This document shows positions 1 to 8,400 of a stretch of 9,982 bases of DNA, in pieces. Source of the stretch: UBA4742 sp037138595 (lineage in GTDB: Bacteria; Actinomycetota; Acidimicrobiia; Acidimicrobiales; Acidimicrobilacustridaceae); NCBI GenBank assembly GCA_037138595.1, contig JBAXIB010000037.1, forward strand, positions 1-9,982, written 5' to 3'. The notes below the pieces were generated by a model. That model did no database searches, was not told the DNA's origin, and worked only from the letters and a program-made list of their open reading frames with translations. Each line of letters opens with the position of its first letter. Within the stretch, counting starts at the first letter, position 1. The translations under genes were made by a program, and so were the position numbers.

Positions 1-131
1 CCCTTCTCAAACTCTCGCTTGGCTGAACCTAGGTTCTTGGCCCACTTGGGGATAGCCGCCCCGCCAAAGATCACCAAGGCGGCAATCAACACCACAATGA
101 TCAAATCGGGACCCATAATGTTTCCCAGCAT
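1..131 (-). CDS. tatA: Sec-independent protein translocase subunit TatA/TatE family (5' part only; continues beyond left edge)
   Basis: Forms the oligomeric membrane-spanning part of the twin-arginine translocase, which moves folded proteins across the cytoplasmic membrane. Only the first 43 residues are inside the window. They show the whole N-terminal signature: a short N-tail, Gly-Pro-Asp at residues 7-9, one membrane helix at about residues 9-24 (LIIVVLIAALVIF), the Phe-Gly hinge (F22-G23), Pro28, then the start of an amphipathic helix (IPKWAKNLGSAKREFEK) with the alternating basic/hydrophobic pattern and the LG..(K)REF string usual in TatA. The start at 131 is preferred because AAAGGGG lies 8 nt upstream (140-146); an in-frame ATG at 137 is possible but too close to that site. 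It lies 98 nt after gene B, on the same strand, and is probably co-transcribed. TatB is an alternative, since the two share this N-terminal plan, but the hinge and helix look more like TatA. The C-terminal tail that would help decide is not visible. Confidence 0.85.
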   Translation of the reverse strand, partial: MLGNIMGPDLIIVVLIAALVIFGGAAIPKWAKNLGSAKREFEK

Positions 132-230
132 CACCATCACCCCTTTCCCTTTTCATTCGTCCACTCTGCTGATGACCGCCGGTGTCCCGGAGACTCGATC
201 ACTCCGTGGCCTCTGATGTTCGGCCGGAAA
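132..230. other. Intergenic gap between giant gene B and the tatA-like gene
   Basis: This 99-nt stretch includes the tatA ribosome binding site. Apart from that, I see only a weak inverted repeat on the minus strand (CGGAG / CTCCG, 188-206, 5-bp stem with a 9-nt loop) and no T-run behind it, so it does not look like an intrinsic terminator. No convincing -35/-10 pair is visible either. This fits read-through from gene B into the tatA-like gene. Confidence 0.35.
140..146 (-). promoter_or_regulatory. Ribosome binding site of the tatA-like gene
   Basis: The minus strand reads AAAGGGG, 8 nt before the ATG at 131. A second purine block, AAAAGGG, lies directly upstream at 147-153. This favours the ATG at 131 over the in-frame ATG at 137. 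Confidence 0.6.
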
Positions 231-3200
231 TCACGCCAAGGGGAATATGTCTGTGTAGATCAGTCGTTTGGCTGTCTCGTAGTTCAACAGGTTCCCTTGA
301 GATGTCTGAATCTGCGAGGTACGACCTGTGTTGTACAGCTCAAACTGCTCCACAACGATGCGGTAGTTGTAGGCAGGATTCAAGGTCGGTGCATCGATAC
401 TTCCCGTCCAGACCACGCTGTCATCGGCTAGGGGACCCGTCGTTGGGTGGAGTTGGACCTTCGACGACGTAGCTGGTGTCCATCCGGCCATCTGTCCGGC
501 CATCGATTTCGGCTGCCATTCGATGAAGGCCACTGCGTCTGGAACACTCGTCTGGGTGAGGCCGAGCAAGCCTTGCGTCGTGTTTGGCGTTCCCGGACCC
601 GACAGTTGGATGCCATATGACTGCGTGCCAGATGGGTGGCCGATGACCAGGCTGCCCCAGTCGTAACTCACCATGAGTGTGCGGTTTGCAGGAAGCTGGA
701 GGAAATCGGCTCGGACAACTCGTGAAATGTCGACCGAAAGGCTGGGGTCCGCGTACGGCTGATAACGAACGAGCGCCAGGCGAACCATGGGTTGGTAGGC
801 AGCGGGAGCCACCATGTCGATGTCTGCGTACCACAGGTCGCGATCCGGGTCGTAGTTCGGTCGAAAACCCACCACGCCGACGCTGGCGGGAACGAAGAGA
901 GGCTTCCCTCCACTGAAGAGGAACGATCCTGCGTCAGGAAGCTCAGCGAGAGAAGTACGGGTCGATGCGGGAAGGGAGTTGTCGAGGGTGGCGACGTTGG
1001 TGAAGTCAGTCGCTTTCGGAAGCGTTCCTGAAAGCGAGCCATTCGTCGCGGCGATCGGATCCAACCCCCAGGTTGTGATGAAGTTTTGCTCTGGTGGGAG
1101 AGTTGGGGCCAGCGGATCGTCCTTGGGAGGTGGATAGAACTTCGGGTCCACCACGACACCCAGCAGTTCGTCCGCCCCTGAGGTGAACCAAGGACGGTGG
1201 AGGAATATGCGGAATCCGTTGGTCGCCCGTGCTGACGTCACGGTGGTGGACGTCAAGAATCGACTGGTTGATCGTGTCCAGTTGAAGGTGGGAATCCCGT
1301 ACGCAATTTTGGGAGGCGATGGTCGACGGGTGTTCGTCGCATGGGCCGTCGCCTTGCTGGCTGGATCAGTGACAACGACCCCTGGTGCGGGAAGAAAACG
1401 GACGGTGAGCGGAGCAGTCAGGCCGACGCCGAGCTGAGTGGTCAGCGAGGTGCTGAACTGAATCGCCCGCGCGACCGCCTCTGGGGCCGAGCCGACCGGC
1501 GCTGCCCCTGGTGCCGTTCCATCAAGCAGGGTCCAGTTTGGGACCTTGGCTCCGGCGTCGCTCATAATCGTGGCTTCGATTGGAAGGCCTTTGGCATCAA
1601 TCACCGAAACTGATGAGGCCACCACACCGACGACGGAAGCTCCATCGTGAGCCATCTGATACCGCTGATTGGCCTGGGGAGTCAGGGAGATCGACTCAGT
1701 GAAGTTGACAGCAAAGTTGGTAATTGCGGCAGCCGAAAAGGCGACCTTACGGTGCTTGGTATCGCCAAAGCGTTGGGTCAGGGCCCCGTCGGGGATCGAG
1801 AACGTCTGGATACCGGCATTCAATGGGTCTTCGATCTTGATCTCTCCGACGTGGCTGGACGCGCTCAATGCTGCGCCCCATTGCGGTGGGCCGCTCGGAT
1901 CAGACGTGCTGGGCGGGGTCTGACCGCTCGAAGGGGTGAACTGTCCGAACGGCGTTCCCGGGCCCCGGTTGTAGCTGAGGGGCATTCCGGGTCCCAAGTC
2001 AGAGAAGTCAGTCCATTCGGCAAAAAGTTCGATTTTTCCGGTGCTCGGGTGGTGGAGTTTGATGCCACCGAGGACGGTGGAGGTGGTTGATGCGGCACGT
2101 CGCTTGAAGGACATGGGCACAGAGCCGTCGAAGGCCGGCTTCACCATCGGACTCGACGTTGCGTGCACCAGACGAACGGTTCTCCAGGGAGTGACCATCC
2201 AAAAACGGCCGACGTTCATACGCCCCCGTAGTGAAGCGCCCGTCATGGCTGGTGCCTGGGCAACCCATGAAGGCGTGGAGCCAATGGTTGGCGGGGCATC
2301 TACCCACGACGGGAGGGCGAACATCGACGGAAAGGACACTCCTGCGGAGTTCGATCCCGAAACATAGGAGGAGATCTGGAGATCAGCCATCCGCCCGGGT
2401 GGAAGATTGATGGTGAGCACACCAGAAGATCGATCCCAATGGAAGGGTTGATACGACGGATTGATGACGTCCCAACTGAAATTGCCTGAAGATGGTGGGG
2501 CCAGAGATAGGACGATCGGATCGGCCTGCAACCTCGAAGAAGTTGGATCGTCAGCGAAGGCAATCCCTTTCCGTCGGTAGTCAATCAGCACGATCCCGTT
2601 GACGACCTGTACCGTCGGCGTTCCCGATCCGCCAGTCTCGACGACACTTGAACCGGTGACCCCAGGAATTCCGTAGATGGCGACCCCGGTGGCTGCGGGG
2701 TCAGGCAAGAACGTCATGGTTGAGGCTGGGTCGAACACGCTCTCCTTCCCGGCTTTCGGCTTCGATGGCGTCAGCGCACTGAGCAAGTTGTAGAGGGAAG
2801 CGTCCGGTCGGCCCGCCGAGGTGTCAGCCCAACCAGCCAACTCCGCTTCCTCCTCAGAGGTGAGCGGCGCCACGAGCACACGCTTCGCGTCTGGGTACTG
2901 GGTCGACCCGTCGGCATGAATAGCCGGGTAGAGATTGGCGGGAGCAAGCACGGTCTCTGGTGACGACACGATCGAGCGATAAACCAAGGTGTCCAGATTC
3001 TCCCCCTGGACCATCAGGGTCTCGCCAGGCGAACCTGCGGGAAGGAAGACTTTCGGCGGAGCTATCGGTTCTAGGCGCTGATACCGGACCGCCGGTGAGG
3101 ACGAAATCAGCGGAAGTCCCACATCGCCTGTCGCAAAGGGAACTCCGTTGCCAGCGATGTCCATGGGACGGGCGCGAAGTTTGTATTGACGCCCGTAGCG

Positions 3201-5423
3201 AAGCACCGGGAGTGTGCCGGGGGTCGGCACCGCTTCATCCAAGGAGTATTGGTACGAAGCAGAGGGATCCGAGACGTCACTGCTCTCAAATCGAAGGATC
3301 ACGCTTGCCAATCCGGCGAGTCCGGGATGCTGCGGAAAGGTCTTGTCGAACACGATTGAAGTGATTCCATTGGCGGTGGTCTGGGTCCAGAATGGGCTCA
3401 TGGCACCTGGGGGAGAGGCCGTGATGGCCGCACCGAGCAACTTGGACTTCGAACCGTCAATCTCGGTCTTGATCTGGACGGGGTAGACCGCCACCGGATA
3501 CGTCGTCACGTTGTTGATGACCTGGGGTACCACTTGGCTAAGAGTGATGGTGCGAGGGAACTGACCGGTGAGCAAGACCTCTTGATCGCGAGTGTTGGCC
3601 TGAGGGAGGGCAGCGCCTGGCCGCGTACCGGCCAGACTCCACCCGCTCCAACGCACCAAGGACTCCCGCAGTTCGCGGTAGCCAAAGTTTTCGGACGTTC
3701 CGACCGGCCGAGTCATCGCCAGCCCGATCGAAGCCTCCTCCTCGACCACCTTCAGGTCGAGCGCATAACCAGACCGACTGAAGTGGACCATCTGATCGCG
3801 CTTCATCAGCGAGAACCATCGATTACGGACGGAATCGAAGACATCGAAGCGGTACCCCGCAACCACGTCTTCTCCGTAGATCTCGAGGTACGTGCCCGGA
3901 GCGGCCCCATTGGCTATCGAAAGACCCGCATTGTTGTTCGGGTTGGCGGCGACGATGCCTTCGAAGCCTGTCGAGCCCGTTGCGAACTGCTTCGTCAACC
4001 TGTTGGCTACCTGAACCGAACGTTGCGTTTGCGTGACCACAAAGCCCGAGTTGCGCAAGGTCGGGAGGGTCGTCGTCGTAGGTGTCCTCACATCAGCTGT
4101 CGCTGAACTGATCGCGACTTCGCCGGCTGGCGGGGGTGTCAAGGGAGTTGGGGAGCCGAACTTGGAAACATCCTTCAGGGCGTTGGCGCTCTTGACGGCA
4201 AGTTCGTTGGCGAGGTGGAGCACCTTCGTGCCGGCGCCATCGATGTCATGGGTGAAGACTCGAAAGGAGTTGGTATTCGCCAACTTGAGCATGCCGCGGT
4301 TGGCGATTTCTTCCCGTCCATCTTGGAGATAGAACGCAGTGAACTGACCACTTCCCGCCGTCCCGACATTGACGTGAGCGGCTGCCGAGTGGATGTTCAG
4401 CATTGCCGACGCTCCGGTTGGCGCCGCGATCACTTGAACCATCTGTTGGCCGAAGGGCAGAGACGAAGATGGCCATCCGGTCGATTTTGGGGTTATCACA
4501 AGGTCGAAGACCAGCCCGAGTGCTCGGAGCATGGCGGGATGTCCGCTGAGGCCAGCGATCACCTTGTGGAAGTCAGGCCCGACTCTTCCGGGCAGGAGAC
4601 CCGGACCCTCGGACGCCTTGTTGCGATGGATATTCGAGAACTGGGCAAACGCTTCTCGAAGGCGCACCATGGGATCCGAGGCTCCCCATGAAGGGTCATT
4701 GCGGTCGTAGTAGCGCTTTTGATTAAGCTTTTGCTCTGATTGGAGCTCCCTCGGGCTCATGCCTTGGCCCGTTGGGTCGCCGTCGGTGCGGCCGCGCTGG
4801 CGCCGATCGGTCCGTCCAACCGTACCGGCCAGTTGGGCTAGTCCAGGGGACGAGGCGAGCAGTGTCGAGACGTTGGGGTGATCATCAGGCGAGCTGGTGG
4901 CAACAGCCAGCCACTGTTGAATGGCAAAGTCAGCCACATCGTCCATTGGGTAGGAACGGAGTTTGGTGGCCGAGAGCGGCAGGCCGGTTGGGATCCAGCC
5001 CGAAGGACCGGCGACGATCGTCACCGGATCCACCGGAGTCTGCGAGTTGAACAGTGCGCCCCAGAAGTCGGTGGCGATCACCTGGGCGGTCGTCACCGGA
5101 GTTGCGGTGTTCGGATCGACAAACAGCGGAGTCGTCGGGCTGCCAGGCTGAACACTCACCGTCCCGGAGAGTTTCTGCGGCTGACTAGGGAACCCTGTTG
5201 TTTGATAGATCTCACCACTCGCGAAGACGACCCGAAACTCCCACGCGCTGTTCCCGTACAGGAACTTCCGAAAGTTCAACAGATCAGGGAAGTTATTCAG
5301 CGTCGTCCTCGTCGAACTGTCACTCTGGAGGCGAATTCCGACGTGCACGGAAAGCCGGAGCGCGGTCGAATCCGCAGAAGCGGGACTCGGTGTGAGGATG
5401 ATCTGCTCGCGGTAGGTGGTCAT
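231..5423 (-). CDS. Giant beta-rich hypothetical protein B (1730 aa), no signal peptide, cysteine-free
   Basis: Function not known. The start at 5423 (MTTYREQ) is set by AAGGAG 7 nt upstream; the frame stays open for another 141 codons upstream, but that part overlaps gene A and is unlikely to be translated. No signal peptide or membrane helix is evident. Rough layout: residues 1-200 mixed; 203-245 a charged linker with GRTD twice around RRQR; 280-560 mixed, with a Thr/Pro-rich stretch at 445-456; 560-1060 beta-type sequence, including RARPMDIAGN (750-759), which resembles a fibronectin-type strand. The last 670 residues hold motif strings that I recall from large uncharacterised bacterial proteins: FWMVTPWRTVRLVHA (1074-1088), ELFAEWTDF (1132-1140), FGDTKHRKV (1219-1227), HRPWFTSGADELLGVVV (1409-1425), MVRLALVRYQPYA (1546-1558) and a terminal RLIYTDIFPL. 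No catalytic motif was recognised. The protein contains no cysteine. It follows gene A by 40 nt and precedes a tatA-like gene, suggesting a role outside the cytoplasm, perhaps as a partner of A. Confidence 0.9.
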   Translation of the reverse strand: MTTYREQIILTPSPASADSTALRLSVHVGIRLQSDSSTRTTLNNFPDLLNFRKFLYGNSAWEFRVVFASGEIYQTTGFPSQPQKLSGTVSVQPGSPTTPLFVDPNTATPVTTAQVIATDFWGALFNSQTPVDPVTIVAGPSGWIPTGLPLSATKLRSYPMDDVADFAIQQWLAVATSSPDDHPNVSTLLASSPGLAQLAGTVGRTDRRQRGRTDGDPTGQGMSPRELQSEQKLNQKRYYDRNDPSWGASDPMVRLREAFAQFSNIHRNKASEGPGLLPGRVGPDFHKVIAGLSGHPAMLRALGLVFDLVITPKSTGWPSSSLPFGQQMVQVIAAPTGASAMLNIHSAAAHVNVGTAGSGQFTAFYLQDGREEIANRGMLKLANTNSFRVFTHDIDGAGTKVLHLANELAVKSANALKDVSKFGSPTPLTPPPAGEVAISSATADVRTPTTTTLPTLRNSGFVVTQTQRSVQVANRLTKQFATGSTGFEGIVAANPNNNAGLSIANGAAPGTYLEIYGEDVVAGYRFDVFDSVRNRWFSLMKRDQMVHFSRSGYALDLKVVEEEASIGLAMTRPVGTSENFGYRELRESLVRWSGWSLAGTRPGAALPQANTRDQEVLLTGQFPRTITLSQVVPQVINNVTTYPVAVYPVQIKTEIDGSKSKLLGAAITASPPGAMSPFWTQTTANGITSIVFDKTFPQHPGLAGLASVILRFESSDVSDPSASYQYSLDEAVPTPGTLPVLRYGRQYKLRARPMDIAGNGVPFATGDVGLPLISSSPAVRYQRLEPIAPPKVFLPAGSPGETLMVQGENLDTLVYRSIVSSPETVLAPANLYPAIHADGSTQYPDAKRVLVAPLTSEEEAELAGWADTSAGRPDASLYNLLSALTPSKPKAGKESVFDPASTMTFLPDPAATGVAIYGIPGVTGSSVVETGGSGTPTVQVVNGIVLIDYRRKGIAFADDPTSSRLQADPIVLSLAPPSSGNFSWDVINPSYQPFHWDRSSGVLTINLPPGRMADLQISSYVSGSNSAGVSFPSMFALPSWVDAPPTIGSTPSWVAQAPAMTGASLRGRMNVGRFWMVTPWRTVRLVHATSSPMVKPAFDGSVPMSFKRRAASTTSTVLGGIKLHHPSTGKIELFAEWTDFSDLGPGMPLSYNRGPGTPFGQFTPSSGQTPPSTSDPSGPPQWGAALSASSHVGEIKIEDPLNAGIQTFSIPDGALTQRFGDTKHRKVAFSAAAITNFAVNFTESISLTPQANQRYQMAHDGASVVGVVASSVSVIDAKGLPIEATIMSDAGAKVPNWTLLDGTAPGAAPVGSAPEAVARAIQFSTSLTTQLGVGLTAPLTVRFLPAPGVVVTDPASKATAHATNTRRPSPPKIAYGIPTFNWTRSTSRFLTSTTVTSARATNGFRIFLHRPWFTSGADELLGVVVDPKFYPPPKDDPLAPTLPPEQNFITTWGLDPIAATNGSLSGTLPKATDFTNVATLDNSLPASTRTSLAELPDAGSFLFSGGKPLFVPASVGVVGFRPNYDPDRDLWYADIDMVAPAAYQPMVRLALVRYQPYADPSLSVDISRVVRADFLQLPANRTLMVSYDWGSLVIGHPSGTQSYGIQLSGPGTPNTTQGLLGLTQTSVPDAVAFIEWQPKSMAGQMAGWTPATSSKVQLHPTTGPLADDSVVWTGSIDAPTLNPAYNYRIVVEQFELYNTGRTSQIQTSQGNLLNYETAKRLIYTDIFPLA

Positions 5424-5430
5424 CGGAGCT

Positions 5431-5436
5431 CTCCTT
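5431..5436 (-). promoter_or_regulatory. Ribosome binding site that fixes the start of giant gene B
   Basis: The minus strand reads AAGGAG, 7 nt before the ATG at 5423. It lies in the 40-nt gap after the stop codon of gene A (5464-5466). It is the best Shine-Dalgarno match I found in the window, and it argues against the long upstream in-frame extension to 5846. Confidence 0.8.
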
Positions 5437-5463
5437 GCTGGCGAACCCTTGGCATCGTCACGG

Positions 5464-8400
5464 TCATGCGAAGGCCCCGCAGTACTGGCTGTACAGACTC
5501 GGGCTGACGTATTCGTCAGCAAAGCCGGGATCGTTGCCCCCGAGAGAGCGGTGGACCTCGAAACTGTCCGAGAAGCTGAAGAACAGCACAGACACGGCGA
5601 TGGAGAGCGTGGCGGATCCCGTCCACTTGTTGGAGACGGTCTCGTAGCCCAGGTCCAGGGCCAGATCAATGCTGGCCGAGGCGATAGCCATGATCTTGGC
5701 GGTACCACCCATATGAACGAAGGCATGGAAAACGCTCTTGTTCTTGATGTCATAGGAGTAGTGGATGCCGCCTTTGATGAAGATGCTTCCCTTGACGATT
5801 CCGGCGATGTCGAAGCCCACCTGGGCACCGAACTCGAAAGATGCATCGAAGTGTTCGATCCCTCGGAACGAGGCGGTCAAGGAGAAGTACCCACCCCCAG
5901 CGAAGGTGTAGATGACCAGCGAGAAGGGCTTCTCCTTCGTGCAGAAGTTGAGGTCCATTCGGGCCGGACTTCCGTCGAAGGGAATGGTGGCTTTTGCCCC
6001 GAAACTCATGTTCGACAAAGCGAACACTCCGACTGACAGCGAGGGAATATCAGTGGCGAAGGCAGCCACCACGCCATTGGTGCCGACCTTGATGGAAAAG
6101 CCGTTCGTCTTAGCCAAGCTGGCAAGTTCCTGAACGAATTTCAGCGCACCCTTCAACTCGATGGCGCCAAATGATGGGTCGAAGTGTGCTTGCTGACCCT
6201 TGCCGGCTGTGAAGACGAAACTCTTGACCGGCACTCTGACCAACTCGGTATCGGCGGTCGGTATCCGAAGGGTCAGATTCTTGATCTCGGCCCGGGTGCT
6301 GTACGTCGAACTCGATGGATCGGTCAGCGAGAGGATTGACTCAGCCTTGAGATTGAACGATGTCCACGTGGACTTGTCTTGATCGTTGCGCTGAGTCGTG
6401 TCGGCGGCTGGGGTGGTGTCAAGATAGGTAACGAACGGCAGGTGCGAATTGACCGCACCCAGCTTGGCCCCATTGGACTTATCGTCGTTGACGTACGGTA
6501 TGGCTGGAACCCAGGTCAAGCGATAGTGCAACTTCAACGCATCCTTGAGCGAGAATGCCCCGATGTCGTCGACGACCTGTGCCGGAATCCCCTGTGCTTG
6601 CTTCACATAGGCCTGGACCTTGTCGATGGTTGCCTTGTCGGGCGTACCCCCCGCCTGAATCGCTTTCAGTGCCGTCTGGGCATCACTATTGGCTTTGATG
6701 CTCTGGGTTTTCAGTGCGCTGGCCAACTTGTCGAGTGAGTTGTCCTTCACTCTCTCAATCGTCATACCCTTCGGCGTCAGCGACTGAATGGCATTGTCGA
6801 CGTTCTGAACGACGTGGCTCGTGTCGTCGATCAGATCCTTGATCGACGGTCCCCCGAGAATCGATCCCGAAAGCAAGCTGTCCACGCCTCCGACCAGATC
6901 CTGGCCATAGCGAGATGCCGAGTCGAGTCCATCGGAGAGGAACGTCTCCGCTTTCTGCTTCAGATCAGATGCTGTCTTGGCCGCCACGAATCCGAGATTC
7001 TGGATGTCGTTGGAGAGGATGCTCAGCGAACTCCCGTAGATGCCTTCCGCACTCTTGAGGAGGGGCTTGAGATCCGTTTTTGCGGTGTTCAAGGGGCCTT
7101 TCAGCATGTTCGGCACATCTGGCAGGGGGAATCCTTGGGTTGCCCAGTCCAAAGGATGGCCCAAAACGTTCTTCTCCCACGCCACACAATTGTCATACAG
7201 TGCGCGCACCGAGGTCAGGTAAGCCTGAGGAGAGATCGGACCCTGCAACGAACCCAGCACCGAGGAGAGCCCGATGATGGCCGAGTTGGGAGAAGCAAAT
7301 CCGCCGAGACGGTCACCAGCGGCTTTGAGCACCGAAGCCTCCACCGATGCCGCAAAATCCTCTGCTCCCGCCAGCAACGTCTGCACGCTCGGATCCGAAA
7401 GAAGTGATCCAGCACCGGCTTGGAGGACAGAAAGAAGGAGGTGCGGAGCATCGGTCACCGCTGTGGCAAAGGTGCCGGAGAAGAATGTATTCGAGACGAG
7501 TGAACCCAAGCCGAGGTAGTTGGTTGCGTACTCAAAGGCTCCGATGACCGAGTCGGCGCCGGCAAGGGCCCCCACGGAGTCCAGTTCGGCGGTGAAGAGT
7601 TTGACCCCGGGAATTACTGCCGACACGAAGTTGGTAACGAGATCCTTGCCTGGATTCCCGGGCACCATTTTGGCAAACGCCTTTTGGGCTGCGGTTGCGT
7701 CGAAGTCCAACACCATCATTCGGACCGCTACCGACGTATAGTCCGGCGTAACGGTGCCGCTCCCCGGCTGAGGTGTTGGTGCACCCGCAGGTTGGTTGAT
7801 CAGTTTGACGTTCCCACCCCGCAAAGTGAGCGCCCGAACCTTCGTATGGTCTTCCCACGTCGAGGGGTCGTGACCTCCGAGGAAGGGGAGGCCGAATGGT
7901 TGCAGTTTCCCCTTGGTGTCGGTCGTCGCAACGCCACCAGCGCCGTTCGATGTCGGGGAAGTCCGAAACCCGTAGGAATGTTGAATGAATGCCCCGAGCG
8001 TGTTTCCGGTCGTGACACTTGGGACGAACGCCATCGGCATGGAGAATTCATGATCGACGCCGGCGAGATCAGTTCCTACGGCTTTGAACTCGAAGAGGTC
8101 TCCCGAGAGCAGTCTTGGGAAGTACGGGGACGCGCCCTGGGCTGGCTGTGGGCTCGGGGTGGCGAACGCAACGGGAGCCTGCAGATCAGGGGTCTGCTTG
8201 GTTTTGAGTTCGACCGACGTGAACGGCATGCGACTCGGGGCGTTCGAGTTCGAAGAACCGAGTTGACACACCGGTTGGGTGACGTCGAGGTAGGTGCGCT
8301 GGACCACAAGGGCCTCCGGCTTTTTGGCGTTTCCTGTGGGCCACGTCATCCGTTCACTGATGGTGACCTGGGAGACCTTGTGGCCGAAGGGAAGCAGATA

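Noticed and set aside
188..206. Hairpin after gene B considered as an intrinsic terminator
   Set aside because: The stem has only five pairs with a nine-base loop and there is no U-tract, so read-through into the tatA-like gene is more likely.
5424..5846. A 141-codon in-frame upstream extension of gene B
   Set aside because: It lies almost wholly inside the 3' end of gene A, has a Ser/Arg/Pro-rich out-of-frame look, and the ATG at 5423 has a well-placed AAGGAG.
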